Assembly: GCF_001522585.2 (NCBI RefSeq)
Contig: NZ_CP013373.1
Coordinates: forward strand, 3,224,001 to 3,288,000
DNA from: Burkholderia sp. NRF60-BP8
GTDB lineage: Bacteria; Pseudomonadota; Gammaproteobacteria; Burkholderiales; Burkholderiaceae
Direction: 5' to 3'
Length of the DNA: 64,000 nt
Each line of letters starts with the position of its first letter. Within the stretch, counting starts at the first letter, position 1. The notes under the pieces are model-generated. The model ran no database searches, was not told the origin of the DNA, and worked only from the letters and a program-made list of their open reading frames with translations. Below are positions 1-8,334 of the stretch, piece after piece. The position numbers were made by a program, and so were the translations under genes.

Positions 1-645
1 GACCGCATCGCCCCACGACGGCACGAGGCCGGCGGCCAGCAGGAAGCCGACGCACTGGCTCGCCATGCCCGCGGCGAGCAGCACGATCAGCCCGTTGGTG
101 ACGGAGAACAGGCGCTTCAACGGAATCTGCAGCAGGCCCGCATACATCGCGTAGCCGAGCCCGGCGCCGCCGAGCACGCCGAGCAGCCCGCCGGCGATCA
201 TCTGCGGCGTCTGGCCCGGGTCGCCCGCCGCGATCCCGTACAGGAACAGCACGGCCTCGGACCCCTCGCGCAGCACCGCGACGCCGACCACGATCGCGAG
301 CCCCGTCAGCGGCCGGCTGCCGGCCGCGACCGCCCGGCCGACCTCGCCCATGTGCAGCGCCATTTCGCGGCCGTGCCGGCTCATCCAGATGCAGTGCCAC
401 GCGAGCATCAGCGTCGCGACGAACATCACGCCCGCGTTGAAGACTTCCTGGCCCATGCCGGACGCCCATTGCGAGATCACGTCGGCGAACGCCGCGATCA
501 GGCCGGCGCCGACCACGCCGCCGACCAGCCCGCCGCCCACCCACCAGCCGCGCCGCGGCACGCCCTTCGTGGCGGCCATCACGATCGAGACCACCAGCGC
601 GGCCTCGAGCACTTCACGAAAGACGATCAGGGCAGTAGACAGCAT
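1..645 (-). CDS. ftrC: FTR1-family high-affinity iron permease, partial (C-terminus beyond the left edge)
   Basis: Inner-membrane iron permease of the FTR1/EfeU family, which moves iron delivered or oxidised in the periplasm into the cytoplasm. The visible 215 residues contain both diagnostic iron-binding REXXE motifs, REVLE at about residues 10-14 and REGSE at about 126-130, each inside a hydrophobic helix. Five or more membrane segments can be seen. The start codon lies 12 bases downstream of the cupredoxin gene stop, so the two are almost certainly co-transcribed. The pair resembles the FtrABCD system known from Bordetella and Burkholderia, in which FtrB is a cupredoxin and FtrC the permease; FtrD would lie to the left, outside the window. 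The reading frame is open to base 1, so the stop is not seen. Confidence 0.9.
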   Translation of the reverse strand, partial: MLSTALIVFREVLEAALVVSIVMAATKGVPRRGWWVGGGLVGGVVGAGLIAAFADVISQWASGMGQEVFNAGVMFVATLMLAWHCIWMSRHGREMALHMGEVGRAVAAGSRPLTGLAIVVGVAVLREGSEAVLFLYGIAAGDPGQTPQMIAGGLLGVLGGAGLGYAMYAGLLQIPLKRLFSVTNGLIVLLAAGMASQCVGFLLAAGLVPSWGDAV

Positions 646-657
646 GTCGGTATCGGC

Positions 658-990
658 TTACTTGACGGTCAGGTGCGTCTTCGACTGCGCTTCGTGATAC
701 TCGTCGTGGAACTCGTAGGTCCCGGCCTTCAGCGGCCCGACCAGGATCTCGACCGACTTGCCGGCCGGCACGACCTTCTCCGCCTTGAAGTCGTCGCTTT
801 CGAATTCCGCGGGCGTCGCATCGAGGTTCTTCACGACGAACTTCACCTTCTTGCCGGCGGGGATCGTCACGCCATCGGGCGAAAACTTGTGGTCCTTCAA
901 CGTCAGGTTGACGACGTCGTCGGCAGCGAAGGCGGACGCGGCCGAGGCGCCCAGCAGGGCCAGTGCGAAACCGATAGCGAAACGGGTCAT
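658..990 (-). CDS. ftrB: Periplasmic cupredoxin-like iron-uptake protein
   Basis: A 110-residue protein with a clear Sec signal peptide (cleavage after about residue 22, AFA/A) and one cupredoxin domain, with the typical pattern DHKFSPDGVTIPAGKKVKF near the N-terminus and a His-containing segment (EFHDEYHEA) near the C-terminus. The mature protein has no cysteine, so it cannot form a classical type 1 copper centre. That fits the FtrB/EfeO-like cupredoxins that assist periplasmic iron oxidation or delivery. It is the first gene of the unit that continues into the FTR1 permease. No P19/FtrA partner precedes it here, although FtrA heads the operon in Bordetella. A perfect palindrome lies about 30 bases upstream and may be the operator. 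Confidence 0.85.
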   Translation of the reverse strand: MTRFAIGFALALLGASAASAFAADDVVNLTLKDHKFSPDGVTIPAGKKVKFVVKNLDATPAEFESDDFKAEKVVPAGKSVEILVGPLKAGTYEFHDEYHEAQSKTHLTVK

Positions 991-1017
991 GTGCGTAATG
1001 AGCGGAAATATTGGAGG

Positions 1018-1039
1018 GAATCGATACTAAGATCGATTC
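1018..1039. promoter_or_regulatory. Perfect 8-base inverted repeat upstream of ftrB
   Basis: GAATCGAT (1018-1025), a 6-base spacer, then ATCGATTC (1032-1039). It lies 28 bases before the ftrB start in an AT-richer patch, the position of an operator. Because the downstream genes are for iron uptake a Fur site is the obvious guess, but the match to the classical Fur box is only partial, so the regulator is uncertain. Confidence 0.45.
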
Positions 1040-1252
1040 GCATTTTCACCTCGGAGTACCCTCACTGCGCTCATGGGAATCGTGCGCCGTCGATCCCGCA
1101 CGCGCGTTGTCGCGCAAGGCGCCGACGGATTTCGCCGATAATGTGCAGTCGTCAATCGGGAAAAATTCGGACTGACGGGCGCACGTAAATAACGATTCGT
1201 CAGACCTCAGCATTACAAATGGCCAATGCGATGTCATCACCGCATGCGACGC

Positions 1253-1283
1253 TTGACCTTCCCACCGTGGCAAGCTTCATGCT
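1253..1283 (+). promoter_or_regulatory. CueR-type copper-responsive promoter
   Basis: TTGACC (-35, 1253-1258) and CATGCT (-10, 1278-1283) are separated by 19 bases. The spacer region carries the dyad CTTCCC-ACCGT-GGCAAG (1258-1274). The overlong 19-base spacer with a CCTTCC/GGAAGG-like dyad is the hallmark of promoters activated by MerR-family copper regulators such as CueR. The start of transcription would be near 1290, about 30 bases before the copper-chaperone ATG. The remaining bases 991-1319 contain no convincing gene. Confidence 0.75.
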
Positions 1284-1319
1284 GAACGTACGCGTCAATC
1301 ATTCACCGGAGAAAACACG

Positions 1320-1520
1320 ATGGAATTCGAAGTCCAGGACATGACCTGCGGCGGCTGCGCCAACGCGATCACGCGTGCGGTGACGGCCGCCGACCCCGCC
1401 GCGAAGCTCGACATCGACGTCGCGGCGAAGATCGTCAAGGTCGACTCGGCGCAAGGCGCCGAGCGCGTACGGTCGATCATCGAAGCCGCCGGCTTCCATC
1501 CCGCACTGCGCAGCGCGTAA
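1320..1520 (+). CDS. copZ: Copper chaperone / heavy-metal-associated (HMA) domain protein
   Basis: A 66-residue single-domain HMA protein. The metal-binding motif MTCGGC lies at residues 8-13, where Cys10 and Cys13 would bind one Cu(I) ion, and the length is that of CopZ/Atx1-type chaperones. It should ferry cytosolic copper to an exporting P-type ATPase, which is not in this window. GGAG 8-12 bases upstream supports the ATG. The CueR-type promoter directly in front implies induction by copper. The gene stands alone between the divergent iron cluster and the convergent puuC. Confidence 0.9.
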   Translation: MEFEVQDMTCGGCANAITRAVTAADPAAKLDIDVAAKIVKVDSAQGAERVRSIIEAAGFHPALRSA

Positions 1521-1592
1521 CGCGCGCCGCAGGCCGCGGGTGCAATTGCGGGCGCAGCACCGGACGGCGACGCGCCCGCCCCCGGCGGCCTG

Positions 1593-3083
1593 TCAACGCA
1601 GCCGGATCAGCGTCGACTTCAGTTCGGTGTACTTCTCGAGCGCATGCAGCGACTTGTCGCGGCCGTTGCCCGACTGCTTGTAGCCGCCGAACGGGAAGTT
1701 CATGTCGCCGCCCTCGTCATAGCAGTTCACCCACACGGTGCCCGCACGCAGCCGGCGCGACACGTCGTGCGCGGTCGTCAGGTTCGACGTCCACACGGCC
1801 GCGGCCAGCCCGTATTCGGTATCGTTCGCGATCCTCACGGCCTCGTCGACGTCGTCGAACACGATCACCGACAACACCGGCCCGAAGATTTCCTCGCGCG
1901 CGATCTTCGCATCGGGCTTCACCTCGAACACCGTCGGCTCCACGTAGAAGCCGCCCGTTTCCGCGTTCACGCGCGCACCGCCGGTGACGAGCCGGCCTTC
2001 GCTGCGCCCCGCTTCGATATAACCGAGCACGCGTTCGAGCTGGATGCCGTCGACGATCGCGCCCATCGATACCGACGGATCGAGCGGATTGCCCGGCACG
2101 TACGCGCGCGCGGCCGCGACGAGCTTCTCGATGAACGCGTCCTTGATGTCGCGATGCACGAGCAGCCGCGAGCCAGCCGTGCACATCTCGCCCATGTTGT
2201 AGAAGATCGCGCCGGCCGCCGTTTGCGCTGCGCGGTCGAGATCGGGGCAGTCGGGCAACACGATGTTCGGCGACTTGCCGCCGAGCTCGAGCCACGCGCG
2301 CTTCAGGTTCGACTGCGCCGCGTACTGCATGATCAGCTTGCCGACCGCCGTCGAGCCCGTGAACGCGATGCAGTCGACGTCGCGATGCAGCGCGAGCAGC
2401 TTGCCCGGCTCGCCCGCGCCCGGCACGACGTTGAACACGCCGGCCGGAATCCCGGCCTCGAAGGCGAGCTGCGCGACGCGGATCGCGGTCAGCGGCGATT
2501 TCTCGGACGGCTTCAGCACGACGCTGTTGCCGGCCGCGAGCGCGGGACCGAATTTCCATGCGGCCATCAGGATCGGGAAGTTCCACGGCACGACGGCGGC
2601 CACCACGCCGACCGGCTCGCGCGTGACGAGGCCGACGAGATGATGATCGGCCGGCGCGACCTCGCCGCCGACCTTGTCGATCGCCTCGGCGAACCATTCG
2701 ACGCAGTAGGCGGCGCCCGGCACGTCGACCGTCGTCGTGTCGCCGATCGGCTTGCCCGCGTCGAGCGTTTCGAGCAGCGACAGTTCGTCGAGATGCTCGC
2801 GCATCAGCGTGGCCCAGCGCAGCAGCACGGCCTTGCGCGCACGCGGGTTCAGGCCGGCCCACACCCCGGCGTCGAACGCGCGGCGGGCCGCCGCGACGGC
2901 GGCGTTCACGTCCGCTTCGCCGCAGTCGGCGACCTTCGCCAGCACGCGGCTGTCGATCGGGCTCACGCAGTCGAACGTCCTGCCGCCGTGCGCGTCGCGC
3001 GACGCGCCATCGATGAATGCGCGCCCATCGATCTCGAGCGACGCCGCCTTGTGTTGCCAGTCAGCCAAAGTCAACTTGTTCAT
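1593..3083 (-). CDS. puuC: Gamma-glutamyl-gamma-aminobutyraldehyde dehydrogenase (aldehyde dehydrogenase family)
   Basis: A full-length 496-residue NAD(P)+-dependent aldehyde dehydrogenase. Landmarks are PWNFP (Asn168), KPSE (Lys191, cofactor), FTGST, the general base Glu266 in LELGGK, and the catalytic Cys301 in GEMCTAGSR. In the puu pathway it oxidises gamma-glutamyl-gamma-aminobutyraldehyde to gamma-glutamyl-GABA, which PuuD then hydrolyses. The family is broad, so the substrate is assigned mainly from context: it lies 88 bases downstream of puuR and opposite puuD, puuA and two PuuB-like oxidases. A general amino-aldehyde dehydrogenase is the alternative. Confidence 0.85.
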   Translation of the reverse strand: MNKLTLADWQHKAASLEIDGRAFIDGASRDAHGGRTFDCVSPIDSRVLAKVADCGEADVNAAVAAARRAFDAGVWAGLNPRARKAVLLRWATLMREHLDELSLLETLDAGKPIGDTTTVDVPGAAYCVEWFAEAIDKVGGEVAPADHHLVGLVTREPVGVVAAVVPWNFPILMAAWKFGPALAAGNSVVLKPSEKSPLTAIRVAQLAFEAGIPAGVFNVVPGAGEPGKLLALHRDVDCIAFTGSTAVGKLIMQYAAQSNLKRAWLELGGKSPNIVLPDCPDLDRAAQTAAGAIFYNMGEMCTAGSRLLVHRDIKDAFIEKLVAAARAYVPGNPLDPSVSMGAIVDGIQLERVLGYIEAGRSEGRLVTGGARVNAETGGFYVEPTVFEVKPDAKIAREEIFGPVLSVIVFDDVDEAVRIANDTEYGLAAAVWTSNLTTAHDVSRRLRAGTVWVNCYDEGGDMNFPFGGYKQSGNGRDKSLHALEKYTELKSTLIRLR

Positions 3084-3171
3084 CAGGATGCCTCAATGGT
3101 TTGGCATTCGCGATGCGGCGCGCCGCGCGCCTGGCGCGCAGCCGGCCGGCGGCGAATGCGGTGACGCGCGG

Positions 3172-3741
3172 TCAGAAGGTCGCCGGCGAATTGGCCGACA
3201 CAACCTCGCAGAGCAGTTCCGCGCTGGGATTGCGAAAACGATGCGGCAAACGGCTTTCGAAGTAGTAGCCGTCTCCGGGGTCGAGCAGCCACGTCGCGCC
3301 GTCGACGGTCAACTCGAGCCGGCCCGACACGACGACGCCGCCCTCGTGCCCCGCATGCACCAGCATCTCGGGCCCCGTGTCGGCCAGCGGCTGGTAGATC
3401 TCGCGCAGGATGCACATGTTGCGATCCTTCACGTTCGCGCCGACCAGTTGAAACGCGAGCGACTCGTTGCCGAGGTTCGGCATCTCGTCGCGACGCGACA
3501 CGACCGCGCGCGACTCGACGAGCTCGAACGTAAAGAACTCCGCGAGACTCATCGGGATGCATTCGAGCAGTTTCTTCAGCGACCCGACCGACGGGCTCAC
3601 GCGGCCCTGTTCGATCAGCGAGATCGTGCCGTTGGTGACGCCGGCGCGTTTCGCGAGTTCGCGCTGCGACAGGCCATGCTTGTTGCGCACGAAACGCAGG
3701 CGCTCGGCGACTTCGGTGGACATCGATTCGGTTTCGGACAC
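3172..3741 (-). CDS. puuR: PuuR-like XRE/cupin transcriptional regulator
   Basis: A 189-residue repressor-like protein with an N-terminal XRE helix-turn-helix (about residues 10-68, with GLSQRELAKRAGVTNGTISLIEQG-type signature residues) and a C-terminal cupin domain (about 110-182, with HAGHEGG and a later LPHRF histidine). This is the architecture of E. coli PuuR, which represses the putrescine degradation genes and is released by putrescine. It is the first gene of the leftward unit with puuC and faces the rightward puu/pot operon across a long intergenic region, the expected place for its operators. Confidence 0.88.
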   Translation of the reverse strand: MSETESMSTEVAERLRFVRNKHGLSQRELAKRAGVTNGTISLIEQGRVSPSVGSLKKLLECIPMSLAEFFTFELVESRAVVSRRDEMPNLGNESLAFQLVGANVKDRNMCILREIYQPLADTGPEMLVHAGHEGGVVVSGRLELTVDGATWLLDPGDGYYFESRLPHRFRNPSAELLCEVVSANSPATF

Positions 3742-3932
3742 GATAAGTGCGATGACAAAGTGAAACGACGCATGGGACAGCCGTTGAATATTCTAATCAC
3801 TTTATGCCGCGCATCAGCGGGGAAAACCCTGAAAGGCGTTCGAAATAATGAACGACGCGTCGACCATTCCTTTAGCGAATCTTTTGTTCGCACTGCTCGG
3901 GAAAGCCCTGATGCAGGACCATTAAAAAACAT

Positions 3933-3960
3933 TTGACGCCGTTATTGGCTCGTATATGCT
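3933..3960 (+). promoter_or_regulatory. Candidate sigma-70 promoter toward the puu/pot operon
   Basis: TTGACG (3933-3938) and TATGCT (3955-3960) are separated by 16 bases in an AT-rich patch, in the direction of puuD. If used, the transcript would carry an untranslated leader of about 680 bases. A promoter nearer to puuD cannot be excluded. Confidence 0.45.
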
Positions 3961-4378
3961 GGCTCTCAGGTCAGCGTCATCTGGCTTTCACAGGCCTCGA
4001 AAAGCGTTATCGCAACGCAGCAATCGATGCCCGTCAACGTAAATGACGCAGGACCGGCGCCTCGATTATTTTAAACGCCCCGCGCGTCGAAACGATCAGG
4101 TGTTCAATACTTTCAACAAACCAGTCGAGTGTAATCGTGAGAGTCCGTGGCCCTCTGGTGAGGTGGGATCGAGGCGATGTGCGAAGTTTGCGCAGCGCCG
4201 TTCCCGCTTCCGACGGCAGTTGCGGCTGGCATAGTCCTCGCCTGCTTCACCTGTCGATCTACACCATCCTGTCCCGTCGTTCCGTTCGGCGCCACAACGC
4301 CGTTTCCGCACGCGCATTCGTTGCCGTCGATACCGACGAAGTGGCGTCGCTGCTGCCGTAGCGCCTCTCCTTTCTTCA

Positions 4379-4484
4379 CGTCGTTCGTTTCATCCGTCGA
4401 TTCGCCAACCGCATCGTCCGTGCGGTGACGGAACGCGTTCGCGCATTCGTTGCGGCGTCGCGTATCGCGATGAAACGAACGACG
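4379..4484. repeat. 16-base perfect inverted repeat with 74-base spacer in the puuD leader
   Basis: CGTCGTTCGTTTCATC at 4379-4394 is perfectly complementary to GATGAAACGAACGACG at 4469-4484. In a rightward leader RNA the arms would pair into a long stem about 160 bases before the puuD start. The element GCGCATTCGTTGC also occurs twice nearby (about 4312 and 4441). This could be a regulatory RNA fold or a binding region; no known riboswitch was recognised. Confidence 0.55.
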
Positions 4485-4644
4485 GCCTGACCGTCGCGCG
4501 CAGCGCGGATCGCCACGCCATCCCGTTGCGCCCATTCACCAGCGGCCCTGCGCTCTGCGCCGGGCTGCGGGGTCGTGTCGCGCCCGCGTTTTGCCGCATT
4601 CGGGCCGACGCGCGTCACGTCCCTACGGATTACTGATTGACGTC

Positions 4645-5430
4645 ATGGAAAGGAAACCTCTCGTCGGCATCACCGCCGACCTCACCCAGATCGGCGCGCA
4701 CGCGTCGCATACGGTCGGCGACAAATACGTGGCCGCGATCGTCGACGGCGCGCAGGCGCTCGCGATGGTGCTGCCGGCGCTCGGCGAACGGCAGTCGACC
4801 GCCGACGTGCTCGACGCCGTGGACGGGCTGCTGTTTACCGGCAGTTACTCGAACGTCGAGCCGCATCGGTACGGCGGCGAGCCGAGCGAGCCCGGCACGA
4901 AGCACGACCCGGCCCGCGACGCGACGACGCTGCCGCTCTTGCGCGCGGCCATCGTCGCGGGCGTGCCCGTGCTCGCCGTGTGCCGCGGCTTCCAGGAGCT
5001 GAACGTCGTTTGCGGCGGCACGCTGCACCAGCGCGTGCACGAAGTGCCCGGCTTCGCCGATCACCGCGAGGACGACGACGCGCCGATGGATACGCAATAC
5101 GGCCCCGCGCACGTCGTGCGCCTGACGCCCGGCGGCCAGCTGCATGCGCTCGCCGGCGGCCGCGACGAAGTGCACGTGAACTCGCTCCACAAGCAGGGCG
5201 TCGCGCAGCTCGGCTCGGGCCTCGCCGTCGAAGCCGTCGCGCCGGATGGCCTGATCGAGGCCGTGAGCGTCGTCGACGCACCGGCGTTCGCGCTGGCCGT
5301 GCAGTGGCATCCGGAATGGCGACACGCGCAGGACCCGCTGTCGAGCGCGATCTTCCGCGCGTTCGGCGATGCGTGCCGCGCCCGCCGCGCCGAACGCACG
5401 CGCGCCATGGCCGCCGCCGCGCTCGCCTGA
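4645..5430 (+). CDS. puuD: Gamma-glutamyl-GABA hydrolase (class I glutamine amidotransferase-like)
   Basis: A 261-residue hydrolase of the peptidase C26/PuuD family. The nucleophile Cys113 sits in AVCRGFQE, and the His222-x-Glu224 pair lies in QWHPEW, completing the class I amidotransferase triad. It releases GABA from gamma-glutamyl-GABA, the last step of the glutamylated putrescine route. The start at 4645 (MERKPLVGI) is chosen because homology begins there; an in-frame ATG at 4591 would add 18 unrelated residues. Neither start has a strong ribosome binding site. First gene of the rightward operon, followed 28 bases later by puuA. Confidence 0.9.
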   Translation: MERKPLVGITADLTQIGAHASHTVGDKYVAAIVDGAQALAMVLPALGERQSTADVLDAVDGLLFTGSYSNVEPHRYGGEPSEPGTKHDPARDATTLPLLRAAIVAGVPVLAVCRGFQELNVVCGGTLHQRVHEVPGFADHREDDDAPMDTQYGPAHVVRLTPGGQLHALAGGRDEVHVNSLHKQGVAQLGSGLAVEAVAPDGLIEAVSVVDAPAFALAVQWHPEWRHAQDPLSSAIFRAFGDACRARRAERTRAMAAAALA

Positions 5431-5458
5431 GCGCGCCAACCAGACAACGAGAACAGAC

Positions 5459-6796
5459 ATGCAAGACATCGAAGGCTTTCTGAAGCAGCACCGGATCACC
5501 GAGATCGAAGCGATCATTCCCGACATGGCCGGCATCGCGCGCGGCAAGATCACGCCGCGCAACAAGTTCACGTCCGGCGAATCGATGCGGCTGCCGCAGG
5601 CCGTGATGGTGCAGACCGTCACCGGCGACTATCCGGAAGACGGCTCGCTGACCGGCGTGACCGACCCCGACATGGTGTGCGTGCCCGACACGTCGACCAT
5701 CCGCCTGATCCCGTGGGCCGTCGACCCGACCGCGCAGGTGATCCACGATTGCGTGCATTTCGACGGCTCGCCGGTCGAGATCTCGCCGCGCTACGTGCTG
5801 CGCCGCGTGCTCGACCTGTACAAGGCGAAGGGCTGGAAACCGGTCGTCGCCCCCGAGCTCGAGTTCTATCTGGTCGACATGAACAAGGACCCCGACCTGC
5901 CGCTGCGTCCGCCGGTCGGCCGCACGGGCCGCCCCGAAACGGGCCGCCAGTCGTATTCGATCGAGGCCGTCAACGAATTCGATCCGCTGTTCGAGGACAT
6001 CTACGAGTACTGCGAATCGCAGAACCTCGACATCGATACGCTGATCCACGAAGTCGGCGCCGCGCAGATGGAGATCAACTTCATGCACGGCGACGCGCTG
6101 TCGCTGGCCGACCAGGTGTTCCTGTTCAAGCGCACGGTGCGCGAGGCCGCGCTGCGTCACAACATGTACGCGACGTTCATGGCCAAGCCGATGGAAGACG
6201 AACCGGGCTCGGCGATGCACGTGCACCAGAGCATCGTCGACGAGGAAACGGGCCAGAACCTGTTCACGTCGCCGGAAACCGGCGGCGCGACGTCGATGTT
6301 CTACAACTATCTCGCCGGGCTGCAGAAGTACACGCCGGCGCTGATGCCGATCTTCGCGCCGTACATCAACTCGTATCGCCGCCTGTCGCGCTTCATGGCC
6401 GCGCCGATCAACGTGCAGTGGGGTTACGACAACCGCACGGTGGGGTTCCGCATCCCGCATTCGGGCCCGGCCGCACGCCGCATCGAAAACCGCATCCCGG
6501 GCGTCGACTGCAACCCGTACCTCGCGCTCGCGGCGACGCTCGCGGCCGGCTATCTCGGCATGACGCAGCGCCTGGAGCCGACCGAGCCGCTCGTCAGCGA
6601 CGGCTACAGCCTGCCGTACCAGTTGCCGCGCAACCTCGAGGAAGGACTGACGCTGATGGCCGCGTGCGAGCCGCTCGGCGAGATCCTCGGGCACAAGTTC
6701 CTGAAGGCGTATTTCGCGCTGAAGGAAACCGAATACGAAGCGTTCTTCCGCGTGATCAGCTCGTGGGAACGCCGCCATCTGCTGCTGCACGTGTAA
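5459..6796 (+). CDS. puuA: Gamma-glutamylputrescine synthetase (glutamine synthetase family)
   Basis: A 445-residue member of the glutamine synthetase superfamily, of the usual length for PuuA. Visible signatures include VAPELEFYL, AAQMEINFMHGDAL, the ATP/glutamate region GSAMHVHQSI, and the NRTVGFRIPHSGPAARRIENRIPG block. It ligates glutamate to putrescine using ATP, the committed step of the puu route. The start MQDIEGFL at 5459 follows GAGAAC and matches the family; the upstream in-frame extension into puuD is rejected. It lies between puuD and the putrescine aminotransferase in one operon. Confidence 0.92.
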   Translation: MQDIEGFLKQHRITEIEAIIPDMAGIARGKITPRNKFTSGESMRLPQAVMVQTVTGDYPEDGSLTGVTDPDMVCVPDTSTIRLIPWAVDPTAQVIHDCVHFDGSPVEISPRYVLRRVLDLYKAKGWKPVVAPELEFYLVDMNKDPDLPLRPPVGRTGRPETGRQSYSIEAVNEFDPLFEDIYEYCESQNLDIDTLIHEVGAAQMEINFMHGDALSLADQVFLFKRTVREAALRHNMYATFMAKPMEDEPGSAMHVHQSIVDEETGQNLFTSPETGGATSMFYNYLAGLQKYTPALMPIFAPYINSYRRLSRFMAAPINVQWGYDNRTVGFRIPHSGPAARRIENRIPGVDCNPYLALAATLAAGYLGMTQRLEPTEPLVSDGYSLPYQLPRNLEEGLTLMAACEPLGEILGHKFLKAYFALKETEYEAFFRVISSWERRHLLLHV

Positions 6797-6830
6797 GCGT
6801 GCCAACCGCATACGGAATCACGGAGGAAAC

Positions 6831-8273
6831 ATGACTTACCGCAACGAATCGGCCTGGATCCAGCCGGCCGCGCCGACCGCGACGGCCGCCGCGCCGCGCG
6901 CGACGCAGGCACGCTCGACCGCCGAATACCGCGCGCTCGACGCCGCGCACCACATCCACCCGTTCTCGGACATGGGCGCGCTCAACCGCGCGGGCAGCCG
7001 CGTGATCGTCAAAGCCGACGGCGTCTACCTGTGGGACTCGGACGGCAACAAGGTGATCGACGGGATGGCCGGCCTCTGGTGCGTGAACGTCGGCTACGGC
7101 CGCAAGGAACTCGCCGACGCCGCGTATCGCCAGCTGCAGGAGCTGCCGTTCTACAACACGTTCTTCAAGACCACGCATCCGCCGGTGATCGAACTCTCCG
7201 CGATGCTCGCGGAAGTGACGCCCGCCGGCTTCAACCACTTCTTCTATTGCAACAGCGGCTCGGAAGGCAACGACACGGTGCTGCGCGTCGTGCATCAGTA
7301 CTGGCGCGTGCAAGGCAAGCCGCAGAAGAAATACGTGATCTCGCGCAAGAACGGCTACCACGGCTCGACGATCGCCGGCGGCACGCTCGGCGGGATGGGC
7401 TACATGCACGAGCAGATGCCGTCGAAGGTCGAGCACATCGTGCATATCGACCAGCCGTATTTCTTCGGCGAAGCGCAGGCAGGCGAGACGCCCGAAGCAT
7501 TCGGCCTCGCACGGGCGCAGCAGCTCGAAGCGAAAATCCTCGAACTCGGCGCGGAGAACGTCGCGGCATTCATCGGCGAGCCGTTCCAGGGCGCCGGCGG
7601 CGTGATCTTCCCGCCGTCGACGTACTGGCCGGAAATCCAGCGGATCTGCCGCAAGTACGACGTGCTGCTCGTCGCCGACGAAGTGATCGGCGGGTTCGGC
7701 CGCACCGGCGAATGGTTCGCGCACCAGCACTTCGGCTTCGAGCCGGACCTGATCACGATGGCGAAGGGCCTCACGTCGGGCTACGTGCCGATGGGTGCGG
7801 TGGGCATCCACGAACGCATCGCGCGCCCGATCATCGACAACGGCGAATTCAATCACGGCCTCACGTACTCGGGCCACCCGGTGGCGGCCGCCGTCGCGGT
7901 CGCGAACCTGAAGCTGCTGCGCGACGAAGGCATCGTCGAGCGCGTGAAGACCGACACCGGCCCGTACTTCCAGGCGCTGATGCGCGAAACCTTCGCGCGT
8001 CATCCGATCGTCGGCGAAGTGCACGGCCACGGGATGGTCGCGAGCCTGCAACTGGCCGAAGCGCCGGCCGAACGCCGCCGCTTCGCGAACGGCGGCGACG
8101 TCGGCACGATCTGCCGCGACTTCTGCTTCAACGGCAACCTGATCATGCGCGCGACCGGCGACCGGATGCTGCTGTCGCCGCCGCTCGTGATCTCGCGCCA
8201 GGAAATCGATGAACTCGTGTCGAAGGCGAAGAAGGCCGTCGATGCAACCGCCCAGCAACTGGGTATTTCGTAA
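6831..8273 (+). CDS. spuC: Putrescine-pyruvate type class III aminotransferase
   Basis: A 480-residue PLP-dependent omega-aminotransferase of class III. The PLP-binding aspartate lies in DEVIGGFGRTG (Asp283) and the Schiff-base lysine in TMAKGLTSGY (Lys312); GSEGNDTV binds phosphate. In Pseudomonas SpuC transfers the amino group of putrescine to pyruvate, giving 4-aminobutyraldehyde. Its place between puuA and the putrescine importer supports a polyamine substrate. GGAGG precedes the ATG by 6 bases. The first 30 residues are Ala/Thr-rich and look like a low-conservation extension. Activity with another omega-amine cannot be excluded. Confidence 0.88.
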   Translation: MTYRNESAWIQPAAPTATAAAPRATQARSTAEYRALDAAHHIHPFSDMGALNRAGSRVIVKADGVYLWDSDGNKVIDGMAGLWCVNVGYGRKELADAAYRQLQELPFYNTFFKTTHPPVIELSAMLAEVTPAGFNHFFYCNSGSEGNDTVLRVVHQYWRVQGKPQKKYVISRKNGYHGSTIAGGTLGGMGYMHEQMPSKVEHIVHIDQPYFFGEAQAGETPEAFGLARAQQLEAKILELGAENVAAFIGEPFQGAGGVIFPPSTYWPEIQRICRKYDVLLVADEVIGGFGRTGEWFAHQHFGFEPDLITMAKGLTSGYVPMGAVGIHERIARPIIDNGEFNHGLTYSGHPVAAAVAVANLKLLRDEGIVERVKTDTGPYFQALMRETFARHPIVGEVHGHGMVASLQLAEAPAERRRFANGGDVGTICRDFCFNGNLIMRATGDRMLLSPPLVISRQEIDELVSKAKKAVDATAQQLGIS

Positions 8274-8334
8274 CGGCCTTGCCTACAGGCGTGCGGCGGG
8301 CGCCGCACGTCGCCATAACCAGGGGAACTCCACC

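Larger units (their letters stand above)
3742..4644. other. Long non-coding region between puuR and the puu/pot operon
   Basis: About 900 bases without a convincing gene; the open frames here are short, overlap on several strands and lack family features. The puuR-proximal 350 bases are clearly AT-richer than the surroundings and hold a candidate promoter. The stretch AAATAATGAACG at 3843-3854 resembles the core of the PuuR box known from E. coli (comparison from memory). The puuD-proximal half is GC-rich and holds a 16-base inverted repeat and related short repeats, so the rightward mRNA may have a leader of several hundred bases. Confidence 0.6.

Noticed and set aside
1134..1141. GCCGATAA, a perfect sigma-28 -10 box
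   Set aside because: The matching -35 position 11 bases upstream reads CAAGGCGC and no flagellar gene follows.
1644..3164. Long Arg-rich frame opposite puuC
   Set aside because: Antisense shadow caused by GC-rich third positions, as at many other genes of the window.
4043..4234. Small plus-strand frame in the puu leader
   Set aside because: No ribosome site or family resemblance, and overlapping frames on the other strand are equally long.
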